From: Gracilimonas sediminicola
Lineage (GTDB): Bacteria > Bacteroidota > Rhodothermia > Balneolales > Balneolaceae
Assembly (NCBI RefSeq): GCF_024320785.1
Contig: NZ_JANDBC010000002.1
Coordinates: 434,001 to 498,000, forward strand
DNA: 64,000 bases
Direction: 5' to 3'
The translations under genes and the position numbers were made by a program. Below the pieces are notes generated by a model. It saw only the letters and a list, made by a program, of their open reading frames with translations. It ran no database searches and was not told where the DNA came from. Positions 1-9,525 of this stretch are shown in pieces (position 1 is the stretch's first letter; each line of letters opens with the position of its first letter).

Positions 1-1415
1 GAATTACCTCCTTTGTTCTTAGCTTACTTATACTTTTGGTTTTTCAGGGTTGTTCAAATCAATATGTTGATGATATTGACCGGGGATCGGGCTATAATTA
101 TCAGCCCGGTTTGCCGGAGCTAAGGCTGGCAACTTCCGGCCAGATCACTGAATCAAACACTCCCAAAATCATTGTTTCCGGAAATGTTGTGTATGGCAGC
201 CTGGTCTATTCCCAAAAAGACAGTGTATTTGAAGCGAGCATCCTGGTAGAAATCCTGATCAGAAGTACCTCTGATAAAAATGAACCTCCTAAAAGAAGAG
301 AATTTGTTCAAACGGTAAGAAGAGCAGACCAAAGCATCATTAACAACCAGGAAGTGTTTCGGTTTGAAGAGTCATTCACCGTTTCTCCCGGCACATACGA
401 AATTCAAACCATGGTAACGGATCAAAAGTCCGGCAAGAGCACCCTGCGAACCAGTAAAACCGAGCTCCCAGATCCTTCTGATAATATTTCCCACATCACG
501 GAAATCAGGATTTTGGGCAAAAATACGGATAGCTCACAGGAAAGCTTTAACCAGGCAACCACCTATGATATTCCTTCAAAGATAGATTCTTTGAAATTCG
601 TATTTCAGGTTACCAATAATAAGCCCGATGATCCTCTGGATATAGAATCACGGCTTCTTAAGTTCAAATCGGATACCACCATTGCACGGCCCATGCACTT
701 CAATAACTATTCGCCGTCCAGCATACAATACCGGGGTATCGAGTATGATGATTATGAGGTCATTCAAACCTCAACACGTACGCTTAACCAGACCGGCAGC
801 GTTTTAATCGAATTTGAATTTGTAAATCTTGACCGGGGAAATTACCGGCTCGAGGTTACTTCCAACAAAGGGGAAGAGAATGAACTTTATAAAGCCAGAG
901 ATTTCAGCATCAAGAGCCCCAACTACCCTTCTTTAAGAACAGCCAAAGAGCTGGCTCGACCTCTTGCCTATTTAATGGAGGAAAAAGAGTATGAAAAACT
1001 GATGGGCATTGAAGATCCGGAAAAAATGAAAAAAGCCATCGATCGGTTTTGGCTCTCCAATATCCAGAACTCCAATATGGCCCGGAATGTCATCACCATG
1101 TATTACGAACGCGTGGAGGAGGCCAACAAGCAATTTTCTAATTTTAAGGAAGGCTGGAAAACAGACCCGGGGATGATCTATATTTTATTTGGCCCGCCCT
1201 GGTACAGCGATAGCTTTTCAGATCAAATGGTTTGGTCTTATTCCTACAACCAAAACGATCCGGAAAAAACCTTTCTGTTTAATCAGTCTAAACTGAAATC
1301 AAAGTATTATCCTTTCTTTAACTACCTGCTTCAGCGCAATGGCTTTTATCACCAGGTACAATATCAGCAAATAAACCGCTGGCTGAATGGAAGTATTTTG
1401 ACTACTAACTTGTAA
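1..1415 (+). CDS. GWxTD domain lipoprotein, 5' end outside window
   Basis: The reading frame is open from the first bases of the window, so the true start lies upstream. The first in-frame residues form a hydrophobic stretch ending in a lipobox (LVFQGC), so the product should be an outer-membrane or periplasmic lipoprotein. The rest is mostly beta-rich. Near the C-terminus is the GWxTD signature (FKEGWKTDPGMIYILFGPP), which defines a domain common in Bacteroidota, Chlorobi and Balneolota but of unknown biochemical role. The protein is a clear paralogue of the next gene: they share LDIES, FSIKS, the GWKTDPGMIYILFGPP block and the spacing between them. The 34-bp gap to the next gene suggests co-transcription. 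The family call is firm; function is unknown. Confidence 0.85.
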   Translation, partial: ITSFVLSLLILLVFQGCSNQYVDDIDRGSGYNYQPGLPELRLATSGQITESNTPKIIVSGNVVYGSLVYSQKDSVFEASILVEILIRSTSDKNEPPKRREFVQTVRRADQSIINNQEVFRFEESFTVSPGTYEIQTMVTDQKSGKSTLRTSKTELPDPSDNISHITEIRILGKNTDSSQESFNQATTYDIPSKIDSLKFVFQVTNNKPDDPLDIESRLLKFKSDTTIARPMHFNNYSPSSIQYRGIEYDDYEVIQTSTRTLNQTGSVLIEFEFVNLDRGNYRLEVTSNKGEENELYKARDFSIKSPNYPSLRTAKELARPLAYLMEEKEYEKLMGIEDPEKMKKAIDRFWLSNIQNSNMARNVITMYYERVEEANKQFSNFKEGWKTDPGMIYILFGPPWYSDSFSDQMVWSYSYNQNDPEKTFLFNQSKLKSKYYPFFNYLLQRNGFYHQVQYQQINRWLNGSILTTNL

Positions 1416-1449
1416 TTCTTGAATTTTTGAAGCCCCATATCCTCATATT

Positions 1450-2889
1450 ATGAATTCAACCAGCCCACATAACTCCTTTCGATACCAACTTAAGAGTATT
1501 TTGGGTTGTTTGATGTGTTGCGCTGTCTTTGTTTCATGTTCATCAAGCTATTCCGGGAAAGCTGACATAGGCAATAATACTGTTCCTGAATTGGGGCTGC
1601 CGTACATTACCGTCACTACTTCATCCAATGTAACTGAAACGGGCCAAACCCAAGCCCTTGTATATATCTCAATATTTGAAAACAGCCTGATATTCAAAAA
1701 CCAGCGTGACTCCCTGGTAAGCCGTATCTCTATTAGCCTTGATATAATTAGAGAAAATGATAACGCTGAAATAAGTAAAACGTATCAGATTTTATTAGGA
1801 AAAGATCCGGATACCAAGTATTACGAGCAGAATACAATTTACCGACGTTTCCAATATGACCTGCCTCCGGGTGAATATAATGTTAAAGTTGGAATTACTG
1901 ACCTGCATTCCGGAAAGCAAACTACCAAAGGTAATGATCTGTACGTGCCTGACCCGAATGCAAGATCTGTGTCTATCAGCAATGTACGGTTCTATGAAAA
2001 GCCTTCCCCTGAGGAAAATTTTCTTGCAGTAAACAGATATAATGTCAACACCGGCTTTGACTCACTCAAATTCACTTTCCAGGTCACCAATGGCAAAGCA
2101 AGTGAGTTACTGGATATAGAGTCTAAACTAATTCGCTTCGAAGCAGATACAAAACCTGCCCGGTCTATGAGTGAGCGCTCCTTAAGAAGATCGAGTATAG
2201 AATATAAAGGTCTGGATTTTACAGACAGAAATGTTGTTCAATCTAATGCACGCAAGCTTGAGGCTATGGGAAGTGTTACTATAGAGAACAGTTTTACCGA
2301 CTTAAGCAAAGGAAACTACCGATTCGAAGTAAAAGTAGAGACTTCCTCCGGAGAAACCTTTTTTGAGGTTCGTGACTTCTCTATAAAGAGCAAAAACTTC
2401 CCCTCGTTAAAATCGCCAAAAGAATTAGCTGAACCCCTTATATATATAATGAGAGAAAATGAGTACAACGAACTCCTGAAAATCGGTTCTGAAGACTCCT
2501 TAAAATCAGCCATAGATGAATACTGGCTTAGCAATATAAAAAATGTACCGAAGACCAGAAGAATTCTTCAACTCTATTATGAGCGAGTTGAACAGGCAAA
2601 TATTCAATTTTCAAATTTTAAGGAAGGTTGGAAAACAGATCCCGGAATGATCTATATCTTATTTGGCCCACCTTTGTATATAGACAGTGGATTTGGTGAA
2701 ATGACCTGGTTCTATGAATTCGACAGTGGCAATCGAACCCCACGCATCTTTTTTGAGGACAAGCGCTATGGTAACACCAAGTTTCCATTTGAGAACTTCA
2801 TACTCAAAAGGTCTTCAGATTTGTTCAATTTGCAGTACCGCCAAATACAAGCCTGGCGAGACGGTTCTATTCTATATCTAAGCCAATAA
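1450..2889 (+). CDS. GWxTD domain lipoprotein (second paralogue)
   Basis: This 479-residue protein starts at ATG 1450 with a signal peptide and lipobox (VFVSC, Cys about 30). A beta-rich central part is followed by a C-terminal GWxTD domain with the block FKEGWKTDPGMIYILFGPP. Similarity to the preceding gene runs along the whole length, so the pair is a tandem duplication. GWxTD proteins are predicted to be cell-surface or periplasmic; no enzyme activity is established for them. Both genes lie directly upstream of a SusC/SusD pair on the same strand, with a 152-bp gap that probably carries a separate promoter. A link to the SusCD system is possible but is only inferred from position. Confidence 0.85.
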   Translation: MNSTSPHNSFRYQLKSILGCLMCCAVFVSCSSSYSGKADIGNNTVPELGLPYITVTTSSNVTETGQTQALVYISIFENSLIFKNQRDSLVSRISISLDIIRENDNAEISKTYQILLGKDPDTKYYEQNTIYRRFQYDLPPGEYNVKVGITDLHSGKQTTKGNDLYVPDPNARSVSISNVRFYEKPSPEENFLAVNRYNVNTGFDSLKFTFQVTNGKASELLDIESKLIRFEADTKPARSMSERSLRRSSIEYKGLDFTDRNVVQSNARKLEAMGSVTIENSFTDLSKGNYRFEVKVETSSGETFFEVRDFSIKSKNFPSLKSPKELAEPLIYIMRENEYNELLKIGSEDSLKSAIDEYWLSNIKNVPKTRRILQLYYERVEQANIQFSNFKEGWKTDPGMIYILFGPPLYIDSGFGEMTWFYEFDSGNRTPRIFFEDKRYGNTKFPFENFILKRSSDLFNLQYRQIQAWRDGSILYLSQ

Positions 2890-3041
2890 TAAGGTTATAG
2901 AGAGTTAACATTTCAGTAATTTCTGTTTTGTTTTTAATACCCAATCTTTTGATATTGAGTTTTAATTGATATTAAGGTGTTTAGATTGAGTAATCGATCG
3001 TTTCACTTTGTATCTATCCTATAACTAAAATCAAAGCTACT

Positions 3042-6029
3042 ATGTTTAAAAAGCTACTATTCATGGCATTCGCCATGTTTTTGTCTGTTTGTGCGTATGC
3101 GCAAACCGGGACAATTACAGGTGAAGTCACCGATGCTGAAACTGGTGAAGCCCTCATTGGTGCAACCGTATATATTGAATCTATTCAAAAAGGTGCCCAA
3201 ACAGACATTGATGGTATGTACACTATCAGCAGTGTACCTGCCGGCACATATACTATTAACATTTCTTACGTTGGATACGAATCTTTTACTTCTGAAGTAC
3301 AAGTCGGATCCGGAACGGTAACTCTGGACGCTCAACTAAGTGTAGACCTCGTGGGTCTGGATGAGGTTGTGGTAACAGGTTTTGGTACTATCGACCGAGC
3401 CTCTTTCTCCGGTACTGTTTCTTCCGTAAGTTCTGATCAACTTGAAAACGTACCTGTTGCTTCTATTGACGGTGCGCTTCAAGGGAAAGCAGCCGGTGTT
3501 CAAATTACAGCAAGTTCTGGTACTCCAGGTGCTGTACAAGACATCCGAATTCGCGGAATCAGTTCTATTAACGCCGGAACAGACCCACTATTTGTAATTG
3601 ATGGTGTGCCCGTTATTTCCGGAAACATCAGTACAAACGGCGCTACCAGTAGTCTTGGATTCCTGTCTACGCTTAACAGCTCCGACATCGAATCTATCAC
3701 AGTATTGAAAGATGCTGCTTCTACTGCTCCTTATGGTGCCCGAGGTACTAACGGTGTAATTGTTATCACCACCAAAGAAGGCCGCAGAGGAAGTACAACC
3801 TATTCTGTTTCTGCCCAGCGTGGTTACAACAACAAAGCTGTAAATGGACCAGACCCACTTAATGCTGAGCAATGGGATGAAATTTACCAGCAAGCATATG
3901 GAGCTGCTTCTCCTTGGGACGGCCAAACCAATAGCAATTGGGAAAAAGCTGCAACCAACGAAAACGCGCTTCAGCAAGAGTATTCTCTTTCTGCACGTGG
4001 TGGTAACGACGTAACCAACTTCTATGCTTCCGGTAGTATTTTTGACCAGGAAGGTACCACTGTTGGTACAGAAATTAACCGTGCAACCGGTAAATTCGAC
4101 ATTACTCACCGATTGGATGAAAGAGTAAGAATTAACAACCGTACAACCGGTTCTTTTGTTGAGCAAGATGGTATTCTTGAAGGTGCTGGTTACTTCGGTA
4201 GCCCGGTTCTGGCTAAGTATTTCATGCTCCCTATCGATCCTGTTAGAAGCCCTGATGGTTCTTACAATATCGATAATCTGTCAAACGCTATTTACAATCC
4301 TCTTTACACTCAAGAGAACGATATTGACAGAAACAGAACAGCCAGAATTCTGAATAACACTCAGATTGATATTCAAATTCTTGAGAACCTTAAGTTCGGT
4401 TCTAAGTTTGCTATCGATTACCTGGTAAGTGAAGAGAAAAACTACAACAACATCTTTTACGGTGATTCTGACGATGAAAGCGGTCGTGTTGATGACTACT
4501 GGTTACGTAACTTTAACTATGTATTCCAGAATAACATTACCTACAATTTCACGCCTAACGTAGATAACTCTTTCGTATTTAAGCTATTCTCTGAAATTCA
4601 GAAGAATAGCCGATACGAAGTTGGTGGTTCAGGTGAAGGTATTGCCGCACCGGGACTCATTAACCTTGCTACAACAGCAAACCCTGTTGCTGCATTTTCT
4701 GAGTCAAGCGACTGGGCTGTAGCCTCGTTCACAGGTCTTGTGAATTATGGTTGGTCAGACAAGATCTTTGCAGATGGTAGCATCCGTTATGAAGGAAACT
4801 CCCGATTTGGTGAAGACTACCGATGGGGTACTTTCTACTCTATTGGACTTGCTTATGTGTTAAGTGAGGAAGACTTCATCCAGGATTTAGGCTTTATTGA
4901 CTTCCTGAAAGTAAGAGCTTCTTACGGACTGACTGGTAACTCAGCGGTAGGTCTTAATAACTACCAGGCAACCGTTAACTACGAAGGTTCTTATTACGGT
5001 AGCCCAGCTATCCAAACAGACAACCTTGGTAATAACAAGTTGTCTTGGGAGAAAGCCAATTCTTATGACTTAGGTCTGGAATTTGAATTAGTTGACAAAG
5101 TATCAGGTTCTGTAACCTACTTCAGAAAGAACAGTTATGACCTGCTATTTAACGTACCTCTTTCACGTACGACGGGTCACAACAGCCAAACTCAGAACAT
5201 TGGTGAATTATACAACCAAGGTTTAGAGATTGAAGCTAACGTTGATGTTGTAAGAACAAGAGACTTTGCATGGAATATTGGTGGTAACCTGACTTTACTT
5301 GAAAATGAAGTTACCAAGTTGCCAGCTGATGCCAATGGCGAAGACATCGAAATTACTACCAGCACCAGATACAGAGCTGTTGAAGGGTTTGCCGTAGATT
5401 CATGGTACATGCGTGGATGGGCCGGTGTAGATCCTGCTAATGGTGATCCTCTATGGTACACCGACGGAACCAAGTCAGCTACTACCAACGATTACAATTC
5501 AGCTGAAGCCTTCTCTCAAGGTGCCAACGCACAACCAACTACTTTTGGTGGGGTTAATACCCGCGTAGATGTTAAGAACTTCTATGTAAGTGCTGATCTG
5601 TATTACAGCTTTGGAAACAAAGTTTATGACACATGGGCGTTTATTAATTCTTCTGACGGCCGTTTCACATTCTTGTACAACCAGTATGCCTCTCAGTACG
5701 ACCGATGGCAACAACCGGGTGATGAGGCGTTAAACCCTCGCCCAACTTCTGGTAATGCAAGACTTACTGCTGCTACCTCTTCACGATTCCTCTATGACGG
5801 AGATTACCTCCGACTGAGAAATCTTAATGTTGGGTACAACATCCCCTCAAGAGCTTTACAGCAGATCGGTCTTAAATCAGCTACGGTATATTTCTTAGGC
5901 CAAAACCTATGGACTCATACCTTTGACGATTTATTAGAATTTGATCCTGAAGTTAGAGCTGATGGATTCTTAGATCTAAACGCGGCGCCATTAAAGTCCC
6001 TGACTTTTGGTATCAAAGCTAACTTTTAA
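3042..6029 (+). CDS. SusC/RagA-type TonB-dependent outer-membrane transporter
   Basis: This 995-residue outer-membrane transporter begins with a signal peptide ending in SVCAYAQ. A carboxypeptidase-regulatory-like domain follows at about residues 25-105 (ending near YVGYES), then the SusC-type linker LDEVVVTGFGT and a TonB plug domain. Family landmarks are IRGISSINAGTDPLFVIDG and GARGTNGVIVITTKEG. The remainder is the 22-strand barrel, ending in aromatic Phe. Such proteins form a lidded pore with a SusD lipoprotein and import oligosaccharides or peptides using TonB energy. The SusD partner begins 11 bp downstream. No sugar-degrading enzymes lie alongside, so the substrate cannot be inferred. 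Confidence 0.95.
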   Translation: MFKKLLFMAFAMFLSVCAYAQTGTITGEVTDAETGEALIGATVYIESIQKGAQTDIDGMYTISSVPAGTYTINISYVGYESFTSEVQVGSGTVTLDAQLSVDLVGLDEVVVTGFGTIDRASFSGTVSSVSSDQLENVPVASIDGALQGKAAGVQITASSGTPGAVQDIRIRGISSINAGTDPLFVIDGVPVISGNISTNGATSSLGFLSTLNSSDIESITVLKDAASTAPYGARGTNGVIVITTKEGRRGSTTYSVSAQRGYNNKAVNGPDPLNAEQWDEIYQQAYGAASPWDGQTNSNWEKAATNENALQQEYSLSARGGNDVTNFYASGSIFDQEGTTVGTEINRATGKFDITHRLDERVRINNRTTGSFVEQDGILEGAGYFGSPVLAKYFMLPIDPVRSPDGSYNIDNLSNAIYNPLYTQENDIDRNRTARILNNTQIDIQILENLKFGSKFAIDYLVSEEKNYNNIFYGDSDDESGRVDDYWLRNFNYVFQNNITYNFTPNVDNSFVFKLFSEIQKNSRYEVGGSGEGIAAPGLINLATTANPVAAFSESSDWAVASFTGLVNYGWSDKIFADGSIRYEGNSRFGEDYRWGTFYSIGLAYVLSEEDFIQDLGFIDFLKVRASYGLTGNSAVGLNNYQATVNYEGSYYGSPAIQTDNLGNNKLSWEKANSYDLGLEFELVDKVSGSVTYFRKNSYDLLFNVPLSRTTGHNSQTQNIGELYNQGLEIEANVDVVRTRDFAWNIGGNLTLLENEVTKLPADANGEDIEITTSTRYRAVEGFAVDSWYMRGWAGVDPANGDPLWYTDGTKSATTNDYNSAEAFSQGANAQPTTFGGVNTRVDVKNFYVSADLYYSFGNKVYDTWAFINSSDGRFTFLYNQYASQYDRWQQPGDEALNPRPTSGNARLTAATSSRFLYDGDYLRLRNLNVGYNIPSRALQQIGLKSATVYFLGQNLWTHTFDDLLEFDPEVRADGFLDLNAAPLKSLTFGIKANF

Positions 6030-6040
6030 AAACTACCATA

Positions 6041-7426
6041 ATGAATATTTTGAATAAATTATTAACAATACTTTTTGTGGCAGTTTTGTTTACAGGATGT
6101 AACGATTTTCTTACACCTTCTGTAGATCAAGCAAAAGAAACTGCCGACGCAATCAACACTCCCGATGACCTGCAAGCCATGGTTTACGGAGCACTTGATG
6201 ATATGAATGGAACCGACCTGTACGGTCGTGACTGGATCGTTGCTAACGAAGTGAGATCTGATAACATGTGGAGTTCTTCCGCTTCTAACCGATTTGGAGC
6301 TCCAAGCCAGCATGTTTATACAACTAATAATGGTTATGCTCTAAGCTTCTGGGATACTCCTTATGAAGCCATTGCCAATGCAAACATTGCAATCAATGCT
6401 GAGCTTGAGTCATCTCCTGAAGTAGATCACATCAAAGGACAGGCCTACTTCTTACGTGCCCTGTTACACTTTGACCTTGTACGTACTTTCGGGCAGCAGC
6501 ACGCTGGCGGTACCGCCGGTGTTCCTATCATTACTACTTATAATGAAGGAAACCTGCTTCCTGCAAGAGCAACTGTTCAAGAAGTCTATGATGCTGTAAT
6601 CAGTGACCTCGAAACCGCAGAAGATCTGATTGATCCATCTATTGCCGGTGATGTTACTGTACCTACTTACTGGGCAATTAAAGCCCTGCAATCACGAGTA
6701 TTATTAACTACTGGTGATTACCCAGGTGCAATTGCAGCAGCAGATGATGTAATTGACAACGGACCATTTACTATTCCAGCAGATTCAACTGCACTCGCAG
6801 CTGCCTGGGCTACTGATGAGTCATCAAATAGTATTTTTGAGCTCGGTTATACACCAACGAATAATGCTGGTAATAACAGTATTGCCCGAATCTATCAAAA
6901 CACCAACTACGGTGATGTTGAGATGAATCAGGCGACGTATGACCTCTATGCTACAGATGACTACCGATTTGGTTTAGTAGCTGTAGAAGATGTAAGCGGA
7001 GACAACCAGTACCGTTTAGTTGGAAAATATCCTGACGAAATCAACGGTGATGATAACATCCGTATGCTTCGTATAGAAGAAGTTATTCTGAACAAAGCCG
7101 AAGCTCAGGCTCGCAACAACGCCACAGGTCTTGAAATTGCGACTACCTTGAACCAATTAGCTGATAACCGTTACCCGGTATCACCTTATGTTGGTACAGC
7201 TTCATTAGCTGATGTACTTCTTGAAAGACGTCTTGAACTACTTGGAGAAGGAGACTACTTCCATACCCAGATGAGAGACGAACAAGACATTGCTCCTGAT
7301 GAAGATCCGGGAGGATTTCAAACACTGGTTTATCCTGACTTCCGTTCAGCATTCCCAATCCCACAAGTTGAGATGGATGCGAACTCAAGCATGGTTCAAA
7401 ACACAGGTTATCAAGGAAACAACTAA
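6041..7426 (+). CDS. SusD/RagB-type surface lipoprotein
   Basis: This 461-residue protein has a lipoprotein signal (VLFTGC, Cys about 20) followed by NDFLTPS, a very common N-terminal feature of the SusD family. Helical TPR-like segments are visible (GQAYFLRALLHFDLVRTFG, LQSRVLLTTGDYPGAIAAAD), as is the C-terminal RRLELLGEGDYF region typical of SusD_RagB proteins. It should sit on the cell surface as the lid and ligand-binding partner of the SusC-like pore 11 bp upstream. The two genes form an operon closed by a strong terminator just downstream. Confidence 0.94.
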   Translation: MNILNKLLTILFVAVLFTGCNDFLTPSVDQAKETADAINTPDDLQAMVYGALDDMNGTDLYGRDWIVANEVRSDNMWSSSASNRFGAPSQHVYTTNNGYALSFWDTPYEAIANANIAINAELESSPEVDHIKGQAYFLRALLHFDLVRTFGQQHAGGTAGVPIITTYNEGNLLPARATVQEVYDAVISDLETAEDLIDPSIAGDVTVPTYWAIKALQSRVLLTTGDYPGAIAAADDVIDNGPFTIPADSTALAAAWATDESSNSIFELGYTPTNNAGNNSIARIYQNTNYGDVEMNQATYDLYATDDYRFGLVAVEDVSGDNQYRLVGKYPDEINGDDNIRMLRIEEVILNKAEAQARNNATGLEIATTLNQLADNRYPVSPYVGTASLADVLLERRLELLGEGDYFHTQMRDEQDIAPDEDPGGFQTLVYPDFRSAFPIPQVEMDANSSMVQNTGYQGNN

Positions 7427-7451
7427 TAGTTAAATTAGTTTACATTTCTTT

Positions 7452-7484
7452 AAAGCCCTCACTTCGGTGAGGGCTTTTTTTTTG
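7452..7484 (+). terminator. Rho-independent terminator after susCD
   Basis: A stem of AAAGCCCTCAC and GTGAGGGCTTT closed by a TTCG tetraloop is followed by a run of T. It lies 25 bp after the SusD stop codon and ends the plus-strand susCD transcript. Confidence 0.93.
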
Positions 7485-7679
7485 ATCTATATCTTCTTTA
7501 TCTGTCAGTGCAATTAGTATTCACTTCCAACTTCTTCCTGCCCTGTATAACCCCGGTTTAGAAAAGTGAGGGTAAGCTAATATTGCTTTTCCTGATTTCT
7601 CATATACTTAGAAGGTACTTTTTTTTGATCAGCAGACTATCGGCTTGCTCCTGATCTTTCAAATCTAAAAAACCCTTTT

Positions 7680-8351
7680 TCAAAACTTGAGTACAATAGA
7701 AACCTTCTGAACTCCCAAAGCCACATGTTGATATCCCACTCGGAAATATAAATACTCCCAATTCAGAAATAGCCCCTTTTCCCCTGGAGTCTGTTTTCCG
7801 ACTTCCAGATATGGAGCCACTTCCAACCCCGGTGTTAACATCTTAAAGTCATCAAATGTATAAGTTGGGCGTTGCCAACTATCATCAGCGTTTTGTCTGG
7901 CTTGTATTCCCGAATAACGGTCAACCTTCACCGTAACACGACCGCCGACATTTACTTTTATTCGTTTGGTTTTCTTTACGCGCGTGGCCTGCTTTCGATA
8001 TGTTAAACCGAGGGAATATAGCTTCTGAATTTCCACTGCTTTATCTGCAGGTTCTTTGTCAGGACCGTTGATGTTGTAATACGGGTGCATAAACCCCCTA
8101 TAAATAGAGATGTGATAATTATCCTTACCCTTATATTTCCCTACATCAATACCTGTCAGAACCGTTCCTTGCAGGTGAAATGTGAAAAATCCATCCGCAA
8201 TTAATCCCAGGTTATTATTTGCCATCACATCATATGCTCCATGAACAGAGGCATAGTAACCTGTAGGAGTATTATCCTGTGCTTGAATAATACCAGGGGT
8301 TGAAAACAGCAATACTGAGCTGAAGAATGAAATAGCTATTATTTTATACAT
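7680..8351 (-). CDS. Exported beta-rich protein of unknown function
   Basis: This 223-residue protein has a signal peptide (hydrophobic segment, then GIIQAQ) and alternating polar and hydrophobic stretches. It ends in VSIVLKF; a terminal aromatic residue is typical of small outer-membrane barrels. I do not recognise a named family. Its start codon lies one base after the stop codon of the PQQ-type lipoprotein gene upstream, so it is probably translated from the same mRNA. A role at the outer membrane is inferred from the signal and C-terminus only. Confidence 0.7.
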   Translation of the reverse strand: MYKIIAISFFSSVLLFSTPGIIQAQDNTPTGYYASVHGAYDVMANNNLGLIADGFFTFHLQGTVLTGIDVGKYKGKDNYHISIYRGFMHPYYNINGPDKEPADKAVEIQKLYSLGLTYRKQATRVKKTKRIKVNVGGRVTVKVDRYSGIQARQNADDSWQRPTYTFDDFKMLTPGLEVAPYLEVGKQTPGEKGLFLNWEYLYFRVGYQHVALGVQKVSIVLKF

Positions 8352-8352
8352 A

Positions 8353-9477
8353 TCAATCCTCCCTTAGGTGCCACGGCTGGTAGGCTACCAGTTTGGAGCT
8401 GGTTTGAACTAATAGTTTATTCTCAGAAACAGTCAGGTGCCAGATGTAACCCCCGCCTTCCGGTCCTTGTTGCTCGTGTACCAAGTCCCCAGTTTCGACG
8501 TCCAGAACAAAAATACTCCCATGGTCGGAATGATAGACATAGCCTTCCAGATACTCCTGTTGTACAAAGGCAGAACCCTCCCAGCTATATTCCCAAGCTA
8601 ACTCGCCAGTACTTTTATCCAATGCAAAAAGTCTCGCATCTCCTGCGAAAAACAGATGCTTAGGGCCAATAGTAAAATTCCGGGTCCATTTGCCTGAGTC
8701 ATCGGTAATAAATTCCCAAATGATCGCCCCTGTTTTGGCATCCAAAGCCACAAATACATTCCGGGGAGAATTACCGGCAGCCCCAGCATATACTACTCCA
8801 TCTTCTACGATAGGAGCAGCATAAACAAATCCACTATTCTCCGTATTATAGGCCCACAGGCTGTCGCCGGTATTAGCGTCTAAAGAAGTTATGCGGCCGA
8901 AGCTAAGCCCCCCGTGTACTGTTTTAGCTTGCCCTGCAAATAATTTCTGACTATTGCTTCCAACATGTGCTACCGGCATTCCCAGATTTTTTATGTATTC
9001 AACACCTCCATTTACATTAACTGTGTACAATTGACTGCCCAAACCGACAATGGCATAGCCATTATTAAATATAGCATGTGTGCCAATCTTGAAAACCGTC
9101 AAAGGAGAATCTATCGGTACTGTCCATAAACGATCTCCAGTACTTTTGTTCCAAGCAATTAACTCATCAAAGTGATTTGTAAAAAGCTGATTCTCATTCT
9201 CTAAAAGTTTAGCCCCCGCCAATAAATACACCCCAAAGTCTTCTTTTTGCCAAATCAAAGTTCCATTCTCAACCGATAATGCTGTAATATGAGCATCACC
9301 ACTCATTACAACCATTCCATTATTCGTTACTAATGGAGGGTGGTTAGGTGCATCAACATGTTCATAGGAATATTCCCATAATTGAGGAAGGACAGGATCT
9401 TCATTCTTGGGTTTATCACTCGTTGTAAAACAAGATTGAGTAAAAAATATCAGGAAAACGAATTTTAAATATTTCAT
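8353..9477 (-). CDS. PQQ-type beta-propeller lipoprotein (paralogue 3)
   Basis: ATG 9477 is preferred over the longer frame because MKYLKFVFLIFF followed by TQSC is a complete lipoprotein signal. The mature protein consists of repeated blades with the PQQ/BamB-like pattern, such as LDANTGDSLWAYNTENSG, LDAKTGAIIWEF and LDKSTGELAWEYSW, expected to close into a beta-propeller. BamB-like propellers can be scaffolds or enzymes; no quinone-ligand set is evident, so no enzyme is claimed. Two further paralogues follow upstream (9526-10644 and 11057-12172), and all three end in nearly the same AYxPWHLRxD tail. It is probably anchored in the outer membrane facing the periplasm or the surface. Confidence 0.85.
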   Translation of the reverse strand: MKYLKFVFLIFFTQSCFTTSDKPKNEDPVLPQLWEYSYEHVDAPNHPPLVTNNGMVVMSGDAHITALSVENGTLIWQKEDFGVYLLAGAKLLENENQLFTNHFDELIAWNKSTGDRLWTVPIDSPLTVFKIGTHAIFNNGYAIVGLGSQLYTVNVNGGVEYIKNLGMPVAHVGSNSQKLFAGQAKTVHGGLSFGRITSLDANTGDSLWAYNTENSGFVYAAPIVEDGVVYAGAAGNSPRNVFVALDAKTGAIIWEFITDDSGKWTRNFTIGPKHLFFAGDARLFALDKSTGELAWEYSWEGSAFVQQEYLEGYVYHSDHGSIFVLDVETGDLVHEQQGPEGGGYIWHLTVSENKLLVQTSSKLVAYQPWHLRED

Positions 9478-9525
9478 AGCCGTAAAATTAACCTCTCTCA
9501 AATAGGAATTATTTTTTTATACACC

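Noticed and set aside
3588-4166. 192-residue open frame opposite susC
   Set aside because: It is antisense to a strongly supported SusC-like gene and has no recognisable domain; it mirrors the codon pattern of the real gene.
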